A stretch of DNA of 64,000 bases from Pseudomonas sp. KU26590 (GTDB lineage Bacteria; Pseudomonadota; Gammaproteobacteria; Pseudomonadales; Pseudomonadaceae). Location: assembly GCF_026153515.1 (NCBI RefSeq), contig NZ_CP110644.1, positions 4,431,501 to 4,495,500 on the forward strand, written 5' to 3'. Of the stretch, positions 61,750 to 64,000 are shown one piece after another (within the stretch, counting starts at the first letter, position 1; each line of letters begins with the position of its first letter). The notes under the pieces were generated by a model, which searched no databases, had not been told where the DNA came from, and saw nothing but the letters and a program-made list of their open reading frames with translations. Made by a program: the position numbers and the translations under genes.

Positions 61750-63462
61750 ATGATCGAAGTCACTGAAGTCTCCATCGCGCAACTGCGCGCTGCCCTTGAA
61801 TCGGGCCAGACCACCGCCGTCGAACTGGTTCAAGCCTACCTCACCCGAATTGACGCTTACGACGGCAGCGACACCGCCACCGCGCTCAACGCCGTGGTCG
61901 TGCGCAATCCCCAGGCCCTCGACGAAGCGCAGGCTTCCGATGACCGCCGCGCGCGAGGCGAAACCCTCGGCCCCCTCGACGGCATTCCTTACACCGCCAA
62001 AGACAGCTATCTGGTCAAAGGGCTGACCGCTGCATCGGGCAGCCCGGCGTTTGCCGAACTGGTCGCTCACCGTGATGCATTCACCATCGAGCGGCTGCGT
62101 GCGGCCGGCGCGATCTGTCTGGGCAAGACCAACATGCCGCCGATGGCCAACGGCGGCATGCAGCGCGGCGTGTATGGCCGCGCCGAAAGCCCCTACAACG
62201 CGGACTTCCTGACGGCACCGTTTGCTTCGGGATCGTCCAACGGCGCCGGCACTGCAACGGCAGCGAGCTTCGCGGCGTTCGGGCTCGCTGAAGAGACCTG
62301 GTCGAGCGGCCGTGGCCCTGCGTCGAACAACGGCCTTTGCGCCTATACGCCATCGCGCGGGGTGATTTCGGTGCGCGGCAACTGGCCGCTGACGCCGACC
62401 ATGGACGTGGTCGTGCCCTTCGCCCGGACCATGGCCGACCTGCTTGAAGTGCTGGACGTGGTGGTCGCCGAAGACCCCGACACACGCGGCGACCTGTGGC
62501 GCTTGCAGCCGTGGGTGCCCATTCCCGCCGTCGACTCGGTACGCCCGGCGTCCTACGCCGAGCTCGCCGCCAGCCCGCAGGCCTTGGCGGGCAAACGCTT
62601 CGGCGTGCCGCGCATGTACATCAATGCCGACCCGCAAGCCGGTACGTCGGAAGCACCGGGCATTGGCGGCCCTACCGGCCAGCGCATCATTACCCGCGCG
62701 TCGGTGATCGACCTGTGGGAACAGGCGCGCCAGGCACTCGAAGCCCACGGCGCTGAAGTCATCGAGGTGGATTTCCCGCTGGTCTCCAACTGCGAGGGCG
62801 ATCGTCCCGGCGCGCCGACGGTGTATAACCGCGGCATCGTCTCCAAAGAGTTTCTGCACCACGAACTGTGGGACCTCACCGCCTGGGCGTTCGACGATTT
62901 TCTCCAGGCCAACGGCGACCCGAAACTGAACCGCCTGGCCGACGTCAACGGCCCGCTGATCTTCCCCCACGACCCCGGCACCCTGCCCAACCGCGAGGGC
63001 GATCTCGCCGCCGGCATGGACGAGTACGTGAAGATGGCCCAGCGCGGCATCACGCCGTGGGACCGGATCGACACATTGGCCGACGGCCTGCGCGGGCTGG
63101 AACATACGCGCCGCATTGACCTCGAAGAGTGGATGCAGAAGCTCGGGCTGGATGCGGTGCTGTTTCCGACCGTCGCCGACGTGGCGCCGGCCGATGCCGA
63201 CGTCAACCCGGCCTCGGCCGACATCGCCTGGAGCAACGGCGTCTGGGTCGCCAACGGCAACCTCGCGATCCGCCACCTCGGCGTGCCCACTGTCACCGTG
63301 CCGATGGGCGTGATGGCCGACATTGGCATGCCCGTGGGCCTGACCTTCGCCGGCCGGGCTTACGACGATTCCGCGCTGCTGCGCTTCGCTTCGGCGTTCG
63401 AATCCATCGGCAGCAAGCGCCTGATCCCACCGCGCACGCCACCGCTGTCTTCTACTCGATAA
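61750..63462 (+). CDS. Amidase signature-family protein
   Basis: 570-residue hydrolase with the amidase-signature fold. The catalytic Lys is in GIPYTAKDSYLVKG, the cis-Ser in PFASGSSNGAGTATAASFAA and the nucleophile Ser in the aligned position of EETWSSGRGPASNNG, where most family members have G-S-D-x-G-G-S. That replacement makes the active-site loop atypical. Later conserved parts are IPAVDSVRPASYAELAAS and VPTVTVPMGVMADIGMPVGL. Substrate cannot be named; peptide, nylon-oligomer or aryl amidases are relatives. The ATG at 61750 is the natural start. It precedes a yghU-like gene by 70 bp. Confidence 0.88.
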   Translation: MIEVTEVSIAQLRAALESGQTTAVELVQAYLTRIDAYDGSDTATALNAVVVRNPQALDEAQASDDRRARGETLGPLDGIPYTAKDSYLVKGLTAASGSPAFAELVAHRDAFTIERLRAAGAICLGKTNMPPMANGGMQRGVYGRAESPYNADFLTAPFASGSSNGAGTATAASFAAFGLAEETWSSGRGPASNNGLCAYTPSRGVISVRGNWPLTPTMDVVVPFARTMADLLEVLDVVVAEDPDTRGDLWRLQPWVPIPAVDSVRPASYAELAASPQALAGKRFGVPRMYINADPQAGTSEAPGIGGPTGQRIITRASVIDLWEQARQALEAHGAEVIEVDFPLVSNCEGDRPGAPTVYNRGIVSKEFLHHELWDLTAWAFDDFLQANGDPKLNRLADVNGPLIFPHDPGTLPNREGDLAAGMDEYVKMAQRGITPWDRIDTLADGLRGLEHTRRIDLEEWMQKLGLDAVLFPTVADVAPADADVNPASADIAWSNGVWVANGNLAIRHLGVPTVTVPMGVMADIGMPVGLTFAGRAYDDSALLRFASAFESIGSKRLIPPRTPPLSSTR

Positions 63463-63532
63463 ATTGTTAAAGGGTCGGGGCCAATGCGGCTCGATCCTTC
63501 CCGCTAAAACTGACCCTCAGGAGATGTGTTCA

Positions 63533-64000
63533 ATGAGTAAGGCACCCTACGTCCCGCCTACCGTGTGGAAACACGAAGCGCCCTCCGGCGGCCAGTTCGC
63601 CAGCATCAACCGCCCCACGGCCGGGCCGACCCACAAGAAGGTCCTGCCGGTCGGCAAGCACCCGTTGCAGCTGTATTCACTGGCCACGCCCAACGGCGTC
63701 AAGGTGACGATACTGCTGGAAGAGCTGCTTGCCCTCGGCCACAGCGGCGCCGAGTACGACGCCTGGCTGATCCGAATCAATGAAGGGGATCAATTCGGCA
63801 GCGGCTTCGTCGACATCAACCCCAATTCGAAAATCCCTGCGCTGCTGGATCGCAGCGTCGAGCCGGGCATTCGCGTGTTCGAATCCGGCTCGATCCTGCT
63901 GTATCTGGCGGAGAAGTTTGGCGAGTTGCTGCCCAAGGATCTGGCCGGCCGCACCGAAACCCTGAACTGGCTGTTCTGGCAGATGGGCGCTGCGCCATAT
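63533..64000 (+). CDS. yghU: Glutathione S-transferase YghU-like (3' part outside window)
   Basis: First 156 residues of a thioredoxin-fold glutathione transferase/disulfide-bond oxidoreductase. ATG at 63533 with AGGAG 9 bp upstream. N-terminal extension MSKAPYVPPTVWKHEAPSGG and FASINRPTAGPTHKKVLPVG are typical of YghU, followed by LQLYSLATPNGVKVTILLEE, VDINPNSKIPALLD and VFESGSILLYLAEKFG, the glutathione-binding site. YghU reduces organic peroxides and disulfides. Cut by the right edge. Confidence 0.9.
   Translation, partial: MSKAPYVPPTVWKHEAPSGGQFASINRPTAGPTHKKVLPVGKHPLQLYSLATPNGVKVTILLEELLALGHSGAEYDAWLIRINEGDQFGSGFVDINPNSKIPALLDRSVEPGIRVFESGSILLYLAEKFGELLPKDLAGRTETLNWLFWQMGAAPY

Noticed and set aside
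61177..63276. 699-codon open frame on the - strand opposite the amidase gene
   Set aside because: Antisense shadow over the amidase gene, running on through the orphan terminator; no start signal or family motif.

Overview
The window is about 64 kb of a high-GC Pseudomonas chromosome. The evidence is a core block (mtnP-like, nagZ, psrA, lexA, sulA, two small genes, topA, DUF1653, fadA, fadB, uup-like, slt) whose order, as I recall it, matches P. aeruginosa PA3004-PA3020. Pseudomonas REP/REPIN repeats lie in many intergenic gaps. The presence of katG, an araFGH cluster and a glucarate cluster points away from P. aeruginosa and towards the P. fluorescens/P. syringae side of the genus; this is inference.

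Layout. 1-6.4 kb: L-arabinose uptake (araFGH, cut at the left edge), an SMP-30 lactonase, an FCD-type GntR repressor and a divergent periplasmic aldose 1-epimerase, read together as an oxidative arabinose pathway module. 6.6-24.3 kb: the conserved core block with purine salvage, peptidoglycan recycling, fatty-acid sensing (PsrA), SOS response (LexA/SulA), topoisomerase I, beta-oxidation (FadAB), a universal stress protein, an ABC-F ATPase and Slt. 24.5-32.1 kb: MOSC protein, CheV, a degenerate Hpt-like protein, a NarX/NarL-type two-component pair, a YegS-type lipid kinase and a GDP-mannose-forming enzyme. 33-45.8 kb: LysR/MFS pair and a D-glucarate/glycerate region (garK, cdaR, FCD GntR, gudP, gudD) with a lipoprotein hydrolase and a 2-hydroxyacid dehydrogenase. 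45.9-50.7 kb: nicotinamidase, GNAT, formate/nitrite-type channel and an OmpR/EnvZ-type pair. 50.8-64 kb: a zeta-toxin-like kinase coupled to a 52-residue gene, katG, a small heat-shock protein with a structured leader, an amidohydrolase/MFS/GntR operon, a 27-residue membrane peptide, GNAT, EamA transporter, amidase and a partial YghU-type glutathione transferase.

Non-coding content is unusually rich. There are alternately inverted REP doublets of at least three sequence families, one tandem array of four with a period near 113 bp, and two ~0.8-0.95 kb mosaic elements (32.1-32.95 kb and 58.9-59.8 kb) built as nested inverted repeats whose cores lie in opposite orientations. A + strand terminator upstream of fadB and a - strand terminator between two divergent genes near 61.3 kb each imply an unannotated transcript.

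The points most worth following are the zeta-toxin/52-aa pair with reversed gene order, the mosaic elements, the two candidate RNA loci, the hsp20 leader hairpin that buries the ribosome binding site, and an apparent frameshift in a seven-base C tract at 11671-11677. I saw no rRNA, tRNA, CRISPR array, transposase or prophage genes.
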